From the NCBI GenBank assembly GCA_016930935.1, contig JAFGFT010000050.1, positions 1 to 55,341 of the forward strand: DNA of 55,341 nt. The letters are read 5' to 3'. The translations under genes and the position numbers were made by a program. Of the stretch, positions 7,925 to 16,806 are shown in pieces. Within the stretch, counting starts at the first letter, position 1. Every line of letters starts with the position of its first letter. The notes under the pieces are model-generated. The model did not search any database, was not told the origin of the DNA, and worked only from the letters and a program-made list of their open reading frames with translations. Origin of the DNA: Dehalococcoidia bacterium. Lineage in GTDB: Bacteria > Chloroflexota > Dehalococcoidia > GIF9 > AB-539-J10.

Positions 7925-9551
7925 ATTGTCCCTGCCTTGTCGAATGCGCGGAATCGTGGCAGCCGTCAGAGGTCGCCTTCCCATCATGACCGCTCTGGTC
8001 ATGTGCTGTGTTGTCTGCTTGTCCGCCGTCGGGTGTCAGCCTGAAGTGACTCCCTCAATTGAGTCGGAATTGCACTTGTGGGATTCGGGGCCCATCACGC
8101 TGGACCCGGCGATATCTGGAGAGATGAGTTCACATTCCTACGTCATGAATCTGTATAGCGGTCTGGTGAAGCTCAACGCAGACCTTGAGACGGAGCCTGA
8201 TATCGCTGTGTCGTGGACGGTTTCGGACGATGGCACGAGGTACACGTTTATCCTGAGAGAGGATGTCCGCTTCCATTCGGGGAAAGCCCTGACTGCCGAT
8301 GACGTCAAGTTCTCCTGGGAGCGCGCCTGCAATCCTTCCACAGGTTCTCGCACGGCGGCAACGTACCTCGGTGACATAATCGGCGCCCGCGACGTAATGG
8401 AAGGCCGCGCAGCCGATATCTCCGGCGTAGAAGTGATTGATGACTACACGCTGCAAGTGGATATCGACAGCCCGAAGGCGTATTTCATCGACAAACTCAC
8501 CTACCCGACCGCCTTTGTGGTTGATGCTGAAGCTGTCTCGCGGGGTTCAAACTGGTGGAGAGAGCCGGATGGGACAGGTCCATTTGAGATGGGTGAGTGG
8601 GATGAGGGGAGCCTTATTACCCTGATTCGGAATGCCGACTACTACGGTGAGCCGCCGGAGTTGGATGCCGTGTATTTTCACCTTCTTTCAGGGATTCCCA
8701 TTGCCCTCTATGAGCAGGGTCAGATAGATGTGGTGTCCGTATCGACTGCCTACATGGACCAGGTGACTGACCCCGCGAATCCGGTGCATACCGAGTTGGT
8801 CTCAGCGCCGGAACTGAGTCTTTACTATATTGGATTCGATGTGACGAAACCTCCGTTCGATGATGTGTACGTTCGACAGGCGTTCTGCCATGCTGTTGAC
8901 AGAGAGCGCATCGTGCGTGTCCTGTTCAAGGACAGCGTCCAGGTGGCGAGTGGCTATCTGCCTGCCGGGTTGCCGGGATATGACCCTGCGTTGCAGGCGT
9001 TCGAGTTCGACCCTGTCCTTGCCCGTGAGTTGCTCGGAAAGTCCTCGTATGGCTCTGCCGACCAGCTGCCTCCCGTCACCATAACCGTATCTGGCTATGC
9101 GAACTCGTTCCCCGAGTACATCGCCGCGGCTGTATTTGATTGGAGGGAGAACCTTGGAGTCGAAGTCTCTGTACGGCAATTGGAGTCCGAAGTGTTTCTC
9201 TACAATCTTGGGGATGAACGAGACGGATTGTTCTCCATGGGTTGGATAGCAGACTATCCTGATCCCTACAATTTCCTGGGCACACTTTTCGGCACCGGAG
9301 AGGAGAACAATGTTGGGGACTACTCAAACCCTGAGGTAGATGAGATGCTCGCGCGTGCTGCGGCAGAGCAGGATGACGCACTTCGTCTTGAGTTGTACAG
9401 GCAGGCGGAGCGAATCATTGTCGAGGATGCTCCCTGTTTGCCGCTGGTGTACGGTGCCAACCATGTGCTGGTGAAACCGTATGTCTCCGGCTATGTGCCC
9501 AGTCCTCTTGGCGTGCCGAACCTCTCAGTGGTGGGGGTCGACCGCCAGTAG
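7917..9551 (+). CDS. ABC transporter substrate-binding lipoprotein, OppA/DppA family
   Basis: This 544-residue protein belongs to solute-binding family 5, which usually binds di- or oligopeptides. The N-terminus has a long hydrophobic signal ending in SAVGC, a lipobox with Cys40 as the lipidated residue. The body shows family landmarks such as TFILREDVRFHSGKALTADD and AVDRERIVR. The ATG at 7917 overlaps the protease stop by eight bases and follows GAGGGAGA, so it was preferred over the longer upstream frame. No permease or ATPase genes follow, since coaE comes next on the opposite strand; the binding protein is an orphan within this window. Confidence 0.9.
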   Translation: MRRLSLPCRMRGIVAAVRGRLPIMTALVMCCVVCLSAVGCQPEVTPSIESELHLWDSGPITLDPAISGEMSSHSYVMNLYSGLVKLNADLETEPDIAVSWTVSDDGTRYTFILREDVRFHSGKALTADDVKFSWERACNPSTGSRTAATYLGDIIGARDVMEGRAADISGVEVIDDYTLQVDIDSPKAYFIDKLTYPTAFVVDAEAVSRGSNWWREPDGTGPFEMGEWDEGSLITLIRNADYYGEPPELDAVYFHLLSGIPIALYEQGQIDVVSVSTAYMDQVTDPANPVHTELVSAPELSLYYIGFDVTKPPFDDVYVRQAFCHAVDRERIVRVLFKDSVQVASGYLPAGLPGYDPALQAFEFDPVLARELLGKSSYGSADQLPPVTITVSGYANSFPEYIAAAVFDWRENLGVEVSVRQLESEVFLYNLGDERDGLFSMGWIADYPDPYNFLGTLFGTGEENNVGDYSNPEVDEMLARAAAEQDDALRLELYRQAERIIVEDAPCLPLVYGANHVLVKPYVSGYVPSPLGVPNLSVVGVDRQ

Positions 9552-9570
9552 TGTGGTGGGGTGGCACATC

Positions 9571-10167
9571 TCAGGAGCAAATCAGGTTCCGCCAGAGTTG
9601 TGACACCCTCTCTTCCAGGTCTTCCGGCGTGCCGTCGTTGTAGATGATGTCGTCGGCGTGTTGCATCTTCTCCCGCGCCGACATCTGTGCAGCGATTCGT
9701 GCCCTACTGACAGCTTTGGCCTGATTGCGGTCCTGGAGCAGTCGTTGGATGACGAGATTCTCCGGTGAGGCTACAAGCCATATCCTGTCAACCATGTCGT
9801 GCCACCCTGCCTCGATGAGAAGGGTTGCTTCCACTGCGGCCCACTCGTGCCCCTGTCTGCTGCATTGGGCCAGGAAGTCTTCCACCCTGCTTCTGGTTGC
9901 CGGATGCACGATTGTGTTCAACCGTTCGCGCGAGGCGGCATCGGAGAATACCATTCTGCCAAGTGAGCCCCTGTCGATTTCTCCTGCCGCGTCCAGGACA
10001 TCGGGGCCGAATGTGGCCACGATGTCGCGCCAGACATCGGTGCCATGACGGTACGTCTTGTGTGCTTCCTTATCTGCATCGATGGTGGGACAACCTCGTT
10101 CACGGAGGAGACGACAGACGGTACTCTTGCCGCTGCCGATATTGCCCGTTACTCCCAGGACCTGCAC
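9571..10167 (-). CDS. coaE: Dephospho-CoA kinase
   Basis: CoaE phosphorylates the 3'-hydroxyl of dephospho-CoA in the last step of coenzyme A synthesis. The P-loop GNIGSGKST is at the N-terminus, followed by DADKEAH and the lid region of the family; length is about 198 residues. An ATG lies at 10188, but the GTG at 10167 gives the usual short family start (VQVLGVTG) and stands seven bases after a perfect TATAAT on this strand (10175-10180). No Shine-Dalgarno precedes either. The shorter, leaderless start is therefore preferred. It is convergent with the binding-protein gene and divergent from the radical SAM gene. Confidence 0.92.
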   Translation of the reverse strand: MQVLGVTGNIGSGKSTVCRLLRERGCPTIDADKEAHKTYRHGTDVWRDIVATFGPDVLDAAGEIDRGSLGRMVFSDAASRERLNTIVHPATRSRVEDFLAQCSRQGHEWAAVEATLLIEAGWHDMVDRIWLVASPENLVIQRLLQDRNQAKAVSRARIAAQMSAREKMQHADDIIYNDGTPEDLEERVSQLWRNLICS

Positions 10168-10260
10168 GGCCTGAATTATAGGCTGCACAGCAGGAAAATG
10201 CTGCAGATATCATCTTTCGCGACGCTCAGGTGCGAGCCGTGCGATGGGGTGATTCCAGTG

Positions 10261-10266
10261 TATAAT
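10261..10266 (+). promoter_or_regulatory. -10 element of the AmmeMemoRadiSam operon
   Basis: A perfect TATAAT ends eight bases before the ATG at 10275, the same spacing as at the KDG kinase gene. No clear -35 box or ribosome-binding site is seen, so a leaderless transcript is likely. Confidence 0.5.
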
Positions 10267-10274
10267 GAGTAGAG

Positions 10275-11297
10275 ATGCAGCGGGAAGCTCTGCTCTTCGA
10301 GCAGCTATCCGGAAATCGAGTTCGATGCCACGTGTGCCAGTGGCGATGCATTGTCAATCTCGGCGAAGTTGGTGTGTGTCAAAGCCGTGTGAATCGTGAT
10401 GGCACGATGTTCTCTTTGAACTACGGAGACATGTCTTCATTGGCGGTGGATCCCATCGAGAAGAAACCCCTCTTTCACTTCTACCCTGGAACACGTGTGT
10501 TCTCCGTTGGTGGTTGGGGCTGCAATTTTCATTGCGTACACTGCCAGAACTGGCAGATTGCCTGTACTGAACTGCCCTCTGAATCACGGTATCTCTCTCC
10601 AGAAGAACTGGTTCGACGTGCCCTGGAGCACAAGTGCGCCGGAATAGCGTGGACATATAATGAACCGTCCGTGTGGTTCGAGTACACCCTGGACGGTGCG
10701 AAGCTTGCGAAAGAGAACGGTCTCTACACCGTGTATGTCACAAACGGTTTTCTCACCGCGGAAGCGCTCGATGTCATTGGCCCGTGGCTGGATGCGTGGA
10801 GGGTGGACATCAAGGGGTTTTCCGATGCGGCCTACTCCCGGATTGCGAAGGTGCGGCACTGGAGGGGAATCCTGGACGTGGCGGCACGTGCTCGTGACTA
10901 CTGGAAGATGCACGTCGAGGTGGTGACCAACATCATTCCAGGTATCAACGACGATGACGAGCAGTTGAGTGGCATAGCGCGGTGGATGTGCGATGAGTTG
11001 GGCGAGTTGACGCCGTGGCATGTGACCAGGTTCTTCCCGATGCACCATCTCCTGGATGTGCCCGCAACTCCTCTGTCGACAATCGAGCGTGCGGTCGCAT
11101 TGGGGCGGTCTTCAGGATTGAAGTTTGTCTACTCCGGCAATGTGCCGGGACATGGCTCAGAAGACACGATATGCTACTCATGTGGTCAAATGAACGTGCG
11201 GCGCCGGGGATATGAAGCTGAGATTGTGGGACTGGATGGTGCATTCTGTGCGTTTTGTGGTGCCGACCTCAATTTCAGAATGACGGAAGCACAGTGA
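10275..11297 (+). CDS. amrS: AmmeMemoRadiSam system radical SAM enzyme
   Basis: This 340-residue protein is the radical SAM member of the AmmeMemoRadiSam system, related to pyruvate formate-lyase activating enzyme; its reaction is not established. An N-terminal zinc-type cysteine set (C18, C21, C25 and C35) precedes the [4Fe-4S] motif CNFHCVHC (C83, C87, C90). A C-terminal zinc ribbon is visible as CYSCGQMN followed by CAFCGADL. The next gene (54 bases on) encodes the AMMECR1 partner, which fixes the family call. The third member, Memo (AmrB), is not in this window. Confidence 0.9.
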   Translation: MQREALLFEQLSGNRVRCHVCQWRCIVNLGEVGVCQSRVNRDGTMFSLNYGDMSSLAVDPIEKKPLFHFYPGTRVFSVGGWGCNFHCVHCQNWQIACTELPSESRYLSPEELVRRALEHKCAGIAWTYNEPSVWFEYTLDGAKLAKENGLYTVYVTNGFLTAEALDVIGPWLDAWRVDIKGFSDAAYSRIAKVRHWRGILDVAARARDYWKMHVEVVTNIIPGINDDDEQLSGIARWMCDELGELTPWHVTRFFPMHHLLDVPATPLSTIERAVALGRSSGLKFVYSGNVPGHGSEDTICYSCGQMNVRRRGYEAEIVGLDGAFCAFCGADLNFRMTEAQ

Positions 11298-11350
11298 GGT
11301 CACCTGCCCGTTGTTCGTGACCGCATGTATGGTAGTAAGGACGGAGTAAC

Positions 11351-11866
11351 GTGGTTGAAGAATTGCATCCCATTGCGCGGCTTGCAAAGGATACTGTAGA
11401 AGCATTCGTCAGGGATGGCAGAATCGCACATCTCCAGCCGACGGTTCCGGAGATGGCAACCAGGGCCGGCGTGTTCGTATCCATCCACAAGCGTGGTCGT
11501 CTGCGGGGTTGTATCGGTACGTTCGAGCCGACGAGACCAAATGTGGCCGAAGAGATCGTCGCCAATGCCGTCAGTTCGGCCTCTCGTGACCCTCGCTTTG
11601 CGCCCATCACTGAGGACGAACTCAGATCGCTGGACTACAGTGTTGATGTGCTGACACACCCGGAGCCTGTTCAGGACGAGGCGGAGTTGGACCCGCACAG
11701 ATACGGCGTGATTGTGGAGAGTGGGTGGCGGAGAGGATTGTTGCTTCCGGACCTTGAAGGAGTCGATTCCGTGGAGCAACAGATAGAGATATGCCGGATG
11801 AAGGCGGGTATCTCTGCAGACGAACCGGTGAGACTATACCGATTCGAGGTTCGACGCTATAAGTGA
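11351..11866 (+). CDS. amrA: AMMECR1-domain protein (AmmeMemoRadiSam system protein A)
   Basis: This 171-residue protein is an AMMECR1 domain, a fold conserved from archaea to humans with unknown biochemical role. The diagnostic [10 protein letters not shown] segment is present, followed by [17 protein letters not shown] and FAPITEDEL. It starts with GTG at 11351, preceded by CGGAG. It is in the same operon as the radical SAM member, and a strong terminator overlaps its stop codon. Confidence 0.92.
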   Translation: MVEELHPIARLAKDTVEAFVRDGRIAHLQPTVPEMATRAGVFVSIHKRGRLRGCIGTFEPTRPNVAEEIVANAVSSASRDPRFAPITEDELRSLDYSVDVLTHPEPVQDEAELDPHRYGVIVESGWRRGLLLPDLEGVDSVEQQIEICRMKAGISADEPVRLYRFEVRRYK

Positions 11867-11895
11867 CACCCGCGTCGGGTGTCAATTCTTTTTTT
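11864..11895 (+). terminator. Rho-independent terminator after the AMMECR1 gene
   Basis: A perfect nine-base stem, TGACACCCG (11864-11872) with CGGGTGTCA (11876-11884) and loop CGT, is followed by a run of seven T at 11889-11895. The stem begins in the AMMECR1 stop codon. The ribosome-binding site of the next gene follows the T-run directly, so the phosphate genes may be expressed by readthrough or from an unrecognised promoter. Confidence 0.9.
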
Positions 11896-11910
11896 GGAGG
11901 TTCTTCATAG

Positions 11911-12546
11911 ATGGCCAGATTCGTGTTGATGCCAAAAGATACGGGCTTCTACGACCTGTTCGAGAAAGACACGGCCAACCTTGTCGTAGCCACGCAGGCC
12001 CTGGTGGACTTCTTCGATGAGGAGGATTCGGACCGTGAGTCGTGGGCCAGTGTGTTCAGGGCGTACGAAGAGCAGGGAGACGTCATTACTCATGAAATAA
12101 TGAAGCGTCTTCATCGGACGTTTGTGACGCCCATCGACCGTGAGGACATCGCCGAATTGGCTCATGTTGTCGATACAGTCATGGATTTCATCGAGGCTGC
12201 TGCGCGCACGCTGGTGCTTTATCGCATGGACACACCTACACCGTACGCGCGGCAACTGGCGCGTATCGTGCAGGCCATTGCGGTCAAGTTGAATGAAGTC
12301 ATGCCCTGCCTTCGGAACCGCAAGCAGTTCGCGCACATCCTGCGTGTCTGCGTTGAGATCAACAGCCTGGAGAACGACGCCGACGACGTGCATCATGCGG
12401 CCCAGGCTGAACTGTTCGAAACATGTGCGGATGCGCCGCTGGATGTCATCAAGTGGAGAGAGTTGTATCAGCATCTGGAAAACGCGACAGACATGGGTGA
12501 GGATGTGGCGAATATTCTTGAGGGCATTGTGTTGAAACATGCCTGA
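11911..12546 (+). CDS. DUF47 / PhoU-like phosphate transport accessory protein
   Basis: This 211-residue, mainly helical protein belongs to the DUF47 (PhoU-like) family that is coupled to PiT phosphate transporters and is thought to regulate them. Supporting features are the family-like start FMLMPKD-type sequence (RFVLMPKDTGFYDLF), an acidic patch TPIDREDI typical of metal-binding PhoU-like proteins, and repeated long helices with Glu and Asp. The ATG follows GGAGG at 11896 with a ten-base spacer. Its last eight bases overlap the transporter gene, so the two are translationally coupled. Confidence 0.9.
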   Translation: MARFVLMPKDTGFYDLFEKDTANLVVATQALVDFFDEEDSDRESWASVFRAYEEQGDVITHEIMKRLHRTFVTPIDREDIAELAHVVDTVMDFIEAAARTLVLYRMDTPTPYARQLARIVQAIAVKLNEVMPCLRNRKQFAHILRVCVEINSLENDADDVHHAAQAELFETCADAPLDVIKWRELYQHLENATDMGEDVANILEGIVLKHA

Positions 12547-13531
12547 TTCAACCATACTACTTGGTCTTGTGGTGGCTGCGGCCATCGGGTTCGCGGTTGC
12601 CAACGGAGCCAATGACGCAGCAAACTCCATCGCGACGGTTATCGGGACGCGCAATCTTTCTCCACGTGCTGCACTGATAATGGCCTCATGCTGCGAGTTT
12701 GCTGGTGCTGCAACCGGGACTGCGGTGGCCAGGACAATTGGTAAGGGAATCGTCATGCCCGAGGCATTGACGATGGGGTTGATCCTTGCGGGCGTGTCGG
12801 CAATCATTGTGTGGGCAGTGTTCGCGACACTGAACGGCATGCCAATCAGCCTGACGCATGGACTCGTGGCAGGGCTTGTGGGGGCCGCCTTCGCGCAGAG
12901 TGGTGGCTTAATCGTGAACTGGGCAGTGCTGGCCCGCGTATTCTCTGCCGTCGGCATCGCGCCTGTACTGGGCCTTGTTGGTGGCTACTGCGTCATGCTG
13001 GCAATCTCATGGCTGTTTCGTAGACAGAAACCTGCAAGTGTCAGAGTGGTGTTCAGTAAACTGGAAGTTGTGTCGGCCGGGTTCCTTGCGTACAGTCACG
13101 GGAAGAACGATGGCCAGATGCCGATAGGGCTCATTGCCATGGGCGTCATGGCCTACGGCGGCACGACTGAATTCAACATTCCGGTGTGGTCAATCCTCGT
13201 CTCGGCGGCGGCCATAAGTTTTGGTACTCTGGTTGGTGGTGCGCGGGTGATTCGGACCATCGGTCTGCGGATGACCACTCTGAGACCCTCCGGCGGATTC
13301 GCTGCCGAGTTTGCGGCTGGTTCGATAATTGAGGTGGCGTCTCACCTTGGAATACCGGTCAGCACAACACACTGCATGAGTTCAGCAATCATGGGCGTGG
13401 GGGCGACCAAACGCCTGTCGGCTGTGAGGTGGGGGATTGCTCGAAGCATCGTGATGACATGGGTCCTTACGTTCCCCGGGTGTGCGGTTCTGGGGTGGAT
13501 ATTCGGCATGCTGTTGCGGCCGATTGGATAA
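12539..13531 (+). CDS. pit: Inorganic phosphate transporter, PiT family
   Basis: This 330-residue membrane protein imports phosphate driven by a cation gradient. Both inverted PiT repeats are visible: NGANDAANSIATVIGTR near residue 23 and the second signature SHGKNDGQMPIG near residue 185, with HLGIPVSTTHCMSS later. About ten hydrophobic helices are predicted. It overlaps the DUF47 gene and ends just before a bidirectional terminator, so the phosphate operon has two genes. Confidence 0.95.
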   Translation: MPDSTILLGLVVAAAIGFAVANGANDAANSIATVIGTRNLSPRAALIMASCCEFAGAATGTAVARTIGKGIVMPEALTMGLILAGVSAIIVWAVFATLNGMPISLTHGLVAGLVGAAFAQSGGLIVNWAVLARVFSAVGIAPVLGLVGGYCVMLAISWLFRRQKPASVRVVFSKLEVVSAGFLAYSHGKNDGQMPIGLIAMGVMAYGGTTEFNIPVWSILVSAAAISFGTLVGGARVIRTIGLRMTTLRPSGGFAAEFAAGSIIEVASHLGIPVSTTHCMSSAIMGVGATKRLSAVRWGIARSIVMTWVLTFPGCAVLGWIFGMLLRPIG

Positions 13532-13535
13532 AGCT

Positions 13536-13577
13536 CACGGGCTGAGTCGCCCCTGTGGTGGCGCGGCTCAGCCCGTG
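13536..13577. terminator. Bidirectional terminator between pit and the tubulin-like gene
   Basis: CACGGGCTGAG (13536-13546) pairs perfectly with CTCAGCCCGTG (13567-13577), and the stem can extend inward with GCC/GGC. It lies between two convergent genes and can serve both strands, although neither side has a long T-run. Confidence 0.75.
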
Positions 13578-13590
13578 TAGCAGTGCTCTA

Positions 13591-14766
13591 CTAGAGAAGA
13601 GGCAGTTCTCTGCCAATCTCAGACAGTTGCTGTATCTTGCTGTGAGTCTCCTGTAGCTGGCCCTGGTGCTGTTCCGCGTACCGCGTTGCCTGCTCGTATA
13701 TCTCGGCGATTCGGGGCACCACGGATAGCTGTGAGAGAATCAGTGTCAGGTCAATGAAGTGCTTCTCCCCGGGGAAGTCTCCGCCTCGGATGAGCGCGTT
13801 CGGTGCTATCTCGGCAATCGAATCGCTCACAGCCTTTACCATGTCCATGTTCATTTCCTTGGCTGGTCCGGACATGATGTAGATTGCCTTGGCCGCGTCT
13901 CTCGCGTTGACCGCGATGGACATGTCGCTGATGGCGGCATCGAGAGCCTGTGAGCCTCTGAAACTCTCAATGGCTTTGTCATTGAACTTGCTCTTGACGA
14001 TTTCCCACGGGAATCTGAACGCGGGCAACTCGGCCCTGCCAATTCCGATGGTGGTCCATCCTTCGAAGGAAGCGATGAGGTCTCCTGCGTCGACGGTACG
14101 TGCACCCACGTACTTGCGCTTCGTTACCTCTCCCGCACACATCATGTCGAAGAAAGGCTCGGTGATAATCCGGTTAATCTTCTCCATGTTGTTGGCGATG
14201 CTGGAGTCCTTCTTGACGTAGCGCTGGTTGTCCGCGAGGAAGACCGCGTCTGCGACCTCGAATGTGGACTTGAGAGAGGTAGCGCTGTTGTAGACGCTTC
14301 TGGCCTCGCTGTACTGCTCATGTTCGAATGGCAGAACCGCAAGTGCGTAAACGGGCTTGTTGACGTAGCGCTCTTTCAACATCTTGACGATGACGGGAAG
14401 AGAACCGGAGCCTGTGCCGCCTGCGGTGCCGCCTACCACGAGAAATGCGTGCGTCTCATAGAAACGCTTCTCACTCTTGAGTGCATCGAGGATTTTGTCT
14501 CCGTCCTCTCGGGCGAGTTGTGCACCAAGTTCGTTTATCTTGCCCACTCCATGGCCAAGCGTCTGCCGCAGTCCCATGAGGACCCTGTGGGAGTAGTCGT
14601 TCTTGATGAACCGCAATCCCGAGAGGTCCGCCTGGTCCGTGTTGGCTGCTATGACTATTGGAGCGATGGTTGCTTTCCTCTCGGACTGTGCCTTGAGGTT
14701 CAGTCGTGCGAAATGGTCGGCAACCCTGCATCCACACTGTCCTAATCCTATAACCGCCAGTTTCAT
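13591..14766 (-). CDS. Tubulin/FtsZ-superfamily GTPase (CetZ- or FtsZ-like)
   Basis: This 391-residue protein has the tubulin-superfamily GTPase core. The N-terminal loop GLGQCGCRVAD (7-17), the glycine-rich G-box GGTAGGTGSGS (112-122), and a T7-like segment TVDAGD with Asp226 and Asp229 are all present, so GTP hydrolysis between subunits should be possible. The C-terminal 80 residues are helical and lack the usual FtsZ tail that binds FtsA or ZipA, so it is unlikely to be the main division FtsZ. It lies 42 bases downstream of an acidic surface-protein gene on the same strand, suggesting a cytoskeletal role linked to cell surface or shape. The subfamily needs a phylogeny. Confidence 0.85.
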   Translation of the reverse strand: MKLAVIGLGQCGCRVADHFARLNLKAQSERKATIAPIVIAANTDQADLSGLRFIKNDYSHRVLMGLRQTLGHGVGKINELGAQLAREDGDKILDALKSEKRFYETHAFLVVGGTAGGTGSGSLPVIVKMLKERYVNKPVYALAVLPFEHEQYSEARSVYNSATSLKSTFEVADAVFLADNQRYVKKDSSIANNMEKINRIITEPFFDMMCAGEVTKRKYVGARTVDAGDLIASFEGWTTIGIGRAELPAFRFPWEIVKSKFNDKAIESFRGSQALDAAISDMSIAVNARDAAKAIYIMSGPAKEMNMDMVKAVSDSIAEIAPNALIRGGDFPGEKHFIDLTLILSQLSVVPRIAEIYEQATRYAEQHQGQLQETHSKIQQLSEIGRELPLL

Positions 14767-14808
14767 TTCATATCCTCCGTTTGACCTGAGTGACGCCCAG
14801 ACCTCTGC

Positions 14809-16515
14809 CTAGTCATAGAGGCCAACCCTGTCTCTAATGATGAGAACGTATACCAGCGCGCCAATCAGTACCGCTGCGAGGGCAATGATGACTATCAGTG
14901 CCCACGTGGGCAGCAGACCTGCCTTGAAGCTGTTGGAAGTACTCCAGCCGCTGTCGTTCAGAGCTCCATCGATGGCCTTCACTCTCCAGTAGTACTTTCC
15001 GTACGGAAGAGATTCGGTCTCGGTCAGCGTGTAGCTCATTTCCGGTCCGGTCGCGGATACGATGATTGCACTGCCCTGTGCGATAAGCCCTGTCTTGGAG
15101 ATAAGAACCTGGCTGAAATCTGGTGTGGTTGATATCTGAAGACCATAGGTGACGCCGCTCGGGTCATCCACGACTTTCCATGTCAGAGTGGGTGATACCT
15201 TTCCCAGAAGCCCGATACGGGTCCCATTGAGAGGGGTACTCGGCACCGGCTTCCCGGGGGCCGTGGATTCCATTGCGTATGTCAGTGTGAGAGTCGTGGA
15301 ATCGAACGTGGCGGTCACGGTGTGGTCCGCCGTGTGAACGCTCTGAGTGTGAGTTGCTGCAAAGGAGACGCCCGCAAGGGTGCCCTTTGATGTTGTGGTG
15401 CCGGTTCCTTTGGTCACGCCATCGTACATGATGGTGACGGACGTGCTTGCGGGAAGACCCTTGGCAGCTACTTCAATCTGTGTGCCCACATTGCCGGTCG
15501 TGGGTTCCATGACGAAGGTTGGCTCCACCTCGAATGCTACATTATCGATATCTGCCTTCTTGGTGTCCTCGCCCTCGGCGTCAATTTCGTGGGTGCCCAT
15601 GGCCGCTTCGGGAATCTGGACTGTCTTGCTGAATGCGCCGTCGCTACCCGCATCGAAGGTTGACCCGATGGAGTTGCCGTCAAACAGAATCTTGATGTCG
15701 TCCTCGTTCTCCTGGAAACCGCTTCCCGTCACTGTGATGGAGGACCCCACCACGCCGGTTTTCGGTTCGATGTTGATGCCTGCGTTCATCGTGAACGGGG
15801 CTGCATCGCAGTCATCTTCGTCAGTATCGTCGCCACCGGCGGTGATATCGTGCTCCCCTGCAGCAGCTGCGGGAACGATGAAGGTTCCTGTCCAGCTTCC
15901 GTATTCGTCGGAGGTGATGTCGTCAACCAGGTCGACGCTGTCGCCGTCGAAGAATATCTCGATGTCTTCCTCGTCACCGAAACCGGTGCCCTTGACCTCG
16001 ACCACAGCCCCCATAGGGCCTTCGGCATCGTCGGGGTCGTCTATGTCTTCGTCGTTCACAGAGAGGACCTCGATGCTCGGCTCGACGGTGAAGGTCTTGG
16101 ATTCTACTTCCGCGTCCTCGATGTCCTCATCGTCGTCCACGTCATTCCCGAGGTCATCGTTGACGATTGAGATTGTGTGGGCTCCGCCCACGCATTCGGG
16201 GACCGTGAACATGTCGCCATCCGTAGTGTACTCGTACCACTCATCTTCTCCCTCTTGTTGAGAGTCGAAGTCCCAGTCATCGCTGTCGTCCAGCACTTTG
16301 ACCCATTCGTCATCGGCTATCTGGAAGTAGGCCCAGCCTTCGTCGTCACTGTCGGCATCGCCGGTCAGGTACAACTCCATACCCACAGGACCCTTGGTGG
16401 AAGGTTTGATGCTTATGCTTGTGGCGTCCTGGGCCGCAAATAGTGGCACTGCGGCCGCGGGCAGCATAAGGCCCGCTATCATTAGTGCGGCTAGCAAACG
16501 GGATAACACTCTCAT
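14809..16515 (-). CDS. Acidic IPT/TIG-repeat surface protein with C-terminal membrane anchor
   Basis: This 568-residue protein has a signal peptide (cleavage near residue 28), four tandem Ig-like IPT/TIG modules starting near 34, 147, 247 and 334 with the signature IxIxPxxGxVGxxIxVxGxGF, one FN3-like module (about 425-525, containing YYWRVKAID), and a single membrane helix at about 537-560 with a short basic tail. Asp and Glu are very abundant in the first three modules, which suggests calcium binding or an S-layer-like coat (inference). The ATG at 16515 follows AAGGAGG; a longer frame begins at 16542 but lacks such a site. It is upstream of and probably co-transcribed with the tubulin-like GTPase. 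Confidence 0.85.
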   Translation of the reverse strand: MRVLSRLLAALMIAGLMLPAAAVPLFAAQDATSISIKPSTKGPVGMELYLTGDADSDDEGWAYFQIADDEWVKVLDDSDDWDFDSQQEGEDEWYEYTTDGDMFTVPECVGGAHTISIVNDDLGNDVDDDEDIEDAEVESKTFTVEPSIEVLSVNDEDIDDPDDAEGPMGAVVEVKGTGFGDEEDIEIFFDGDSVDLVDDITSDEYGSWTGTFIVPAAAAGEHDITAGGDDTDEDDCDAAPFTMNAGINIEPKTGVVGSSITVTGSGFQENEDDIKILFDGNSIGSTFDAGSDGAFSKTVQIPEAAMGTHEIDAEGEDTKKADIDNVAFEVEPTFVMEPTTGNVGTQIEVAAKGLPASTSVTIMYDGVTKGTGTTTSKGTLAGVSFAATHTQSVHTADHTVTATFDSTTLTLTYAMESTAPGKPVPSTPLNGTRIGLLGKVSPTLTWKVVDDPSGVTYGLQISTTPDFSQVLISKTGLIAQGSAIIVSATGPEMSYTLTETESLPYGKYYWRVKAIDGALNDSGWSTSNSFKAGLLPTWALIVIIALAAVLIGALVYVLIIRDRVGLYD

Positions 16516-16675
16516 GGGTGATGGACCTCCTTCAGTCATCATGGTTCACTACTAAGAACGCGGGACAATGCCAAAGGTAAACGGCTTGGCAGAAAATTCT
16601 TCCGGGAAGTTGAGAAGAGGACACAACCTTCGCGGGCAGGTCCCGCAGCAGTGCGCTCGTGACCATTCTTACTGC

Positions 16676-16704
16676 AATCTACCACACGTAGAAATGGGCG
16701 TCAA
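16676..16704 (-). promoter_or_regulatory. Promoter and leader of the IPT surface-protein operon
   Basis: On the minus strand TTGACG (16699-16704) and TAGATT (16676-16681) are 17 bases apart. This gives a leader of about 150 bases containing a GCGGG/CCCGC hairpin. The octamer GTCAACAG occurs twice, 20 bases apart (16700-16707 and 16720-16727), overlapping and upstream of the -35 box, and could be a binding site for the neighbouring regulator. The rest of 16516-16806 holds no gene. Confidence 0.5.
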
Positions 16705-16806
16705 CAGTCAGTTACAACTGTCAACAGATGGTGGAATTACGAACGATAGGCCTGTTGCTGCCGTCCGGCACAACAGGGAAACGGAAACCAGGCCGCTTGG
16801 ATGAGT

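Noticed and set aside
11905-12957. Long minus-strand frame (350 codons) opposite the phosphate genes
   Set aside because: It spans two well-supported genes and shows no domain, so it is a shadow.
15380-16261. Long plus-strand reading frame (293 codons) opposite the IPT surface-protein gene
   Set aside because: Its product is low-complexity Ser/Pro/Val, the mirror of the Asp-rich repeats on the other strand; no start signal or domain.
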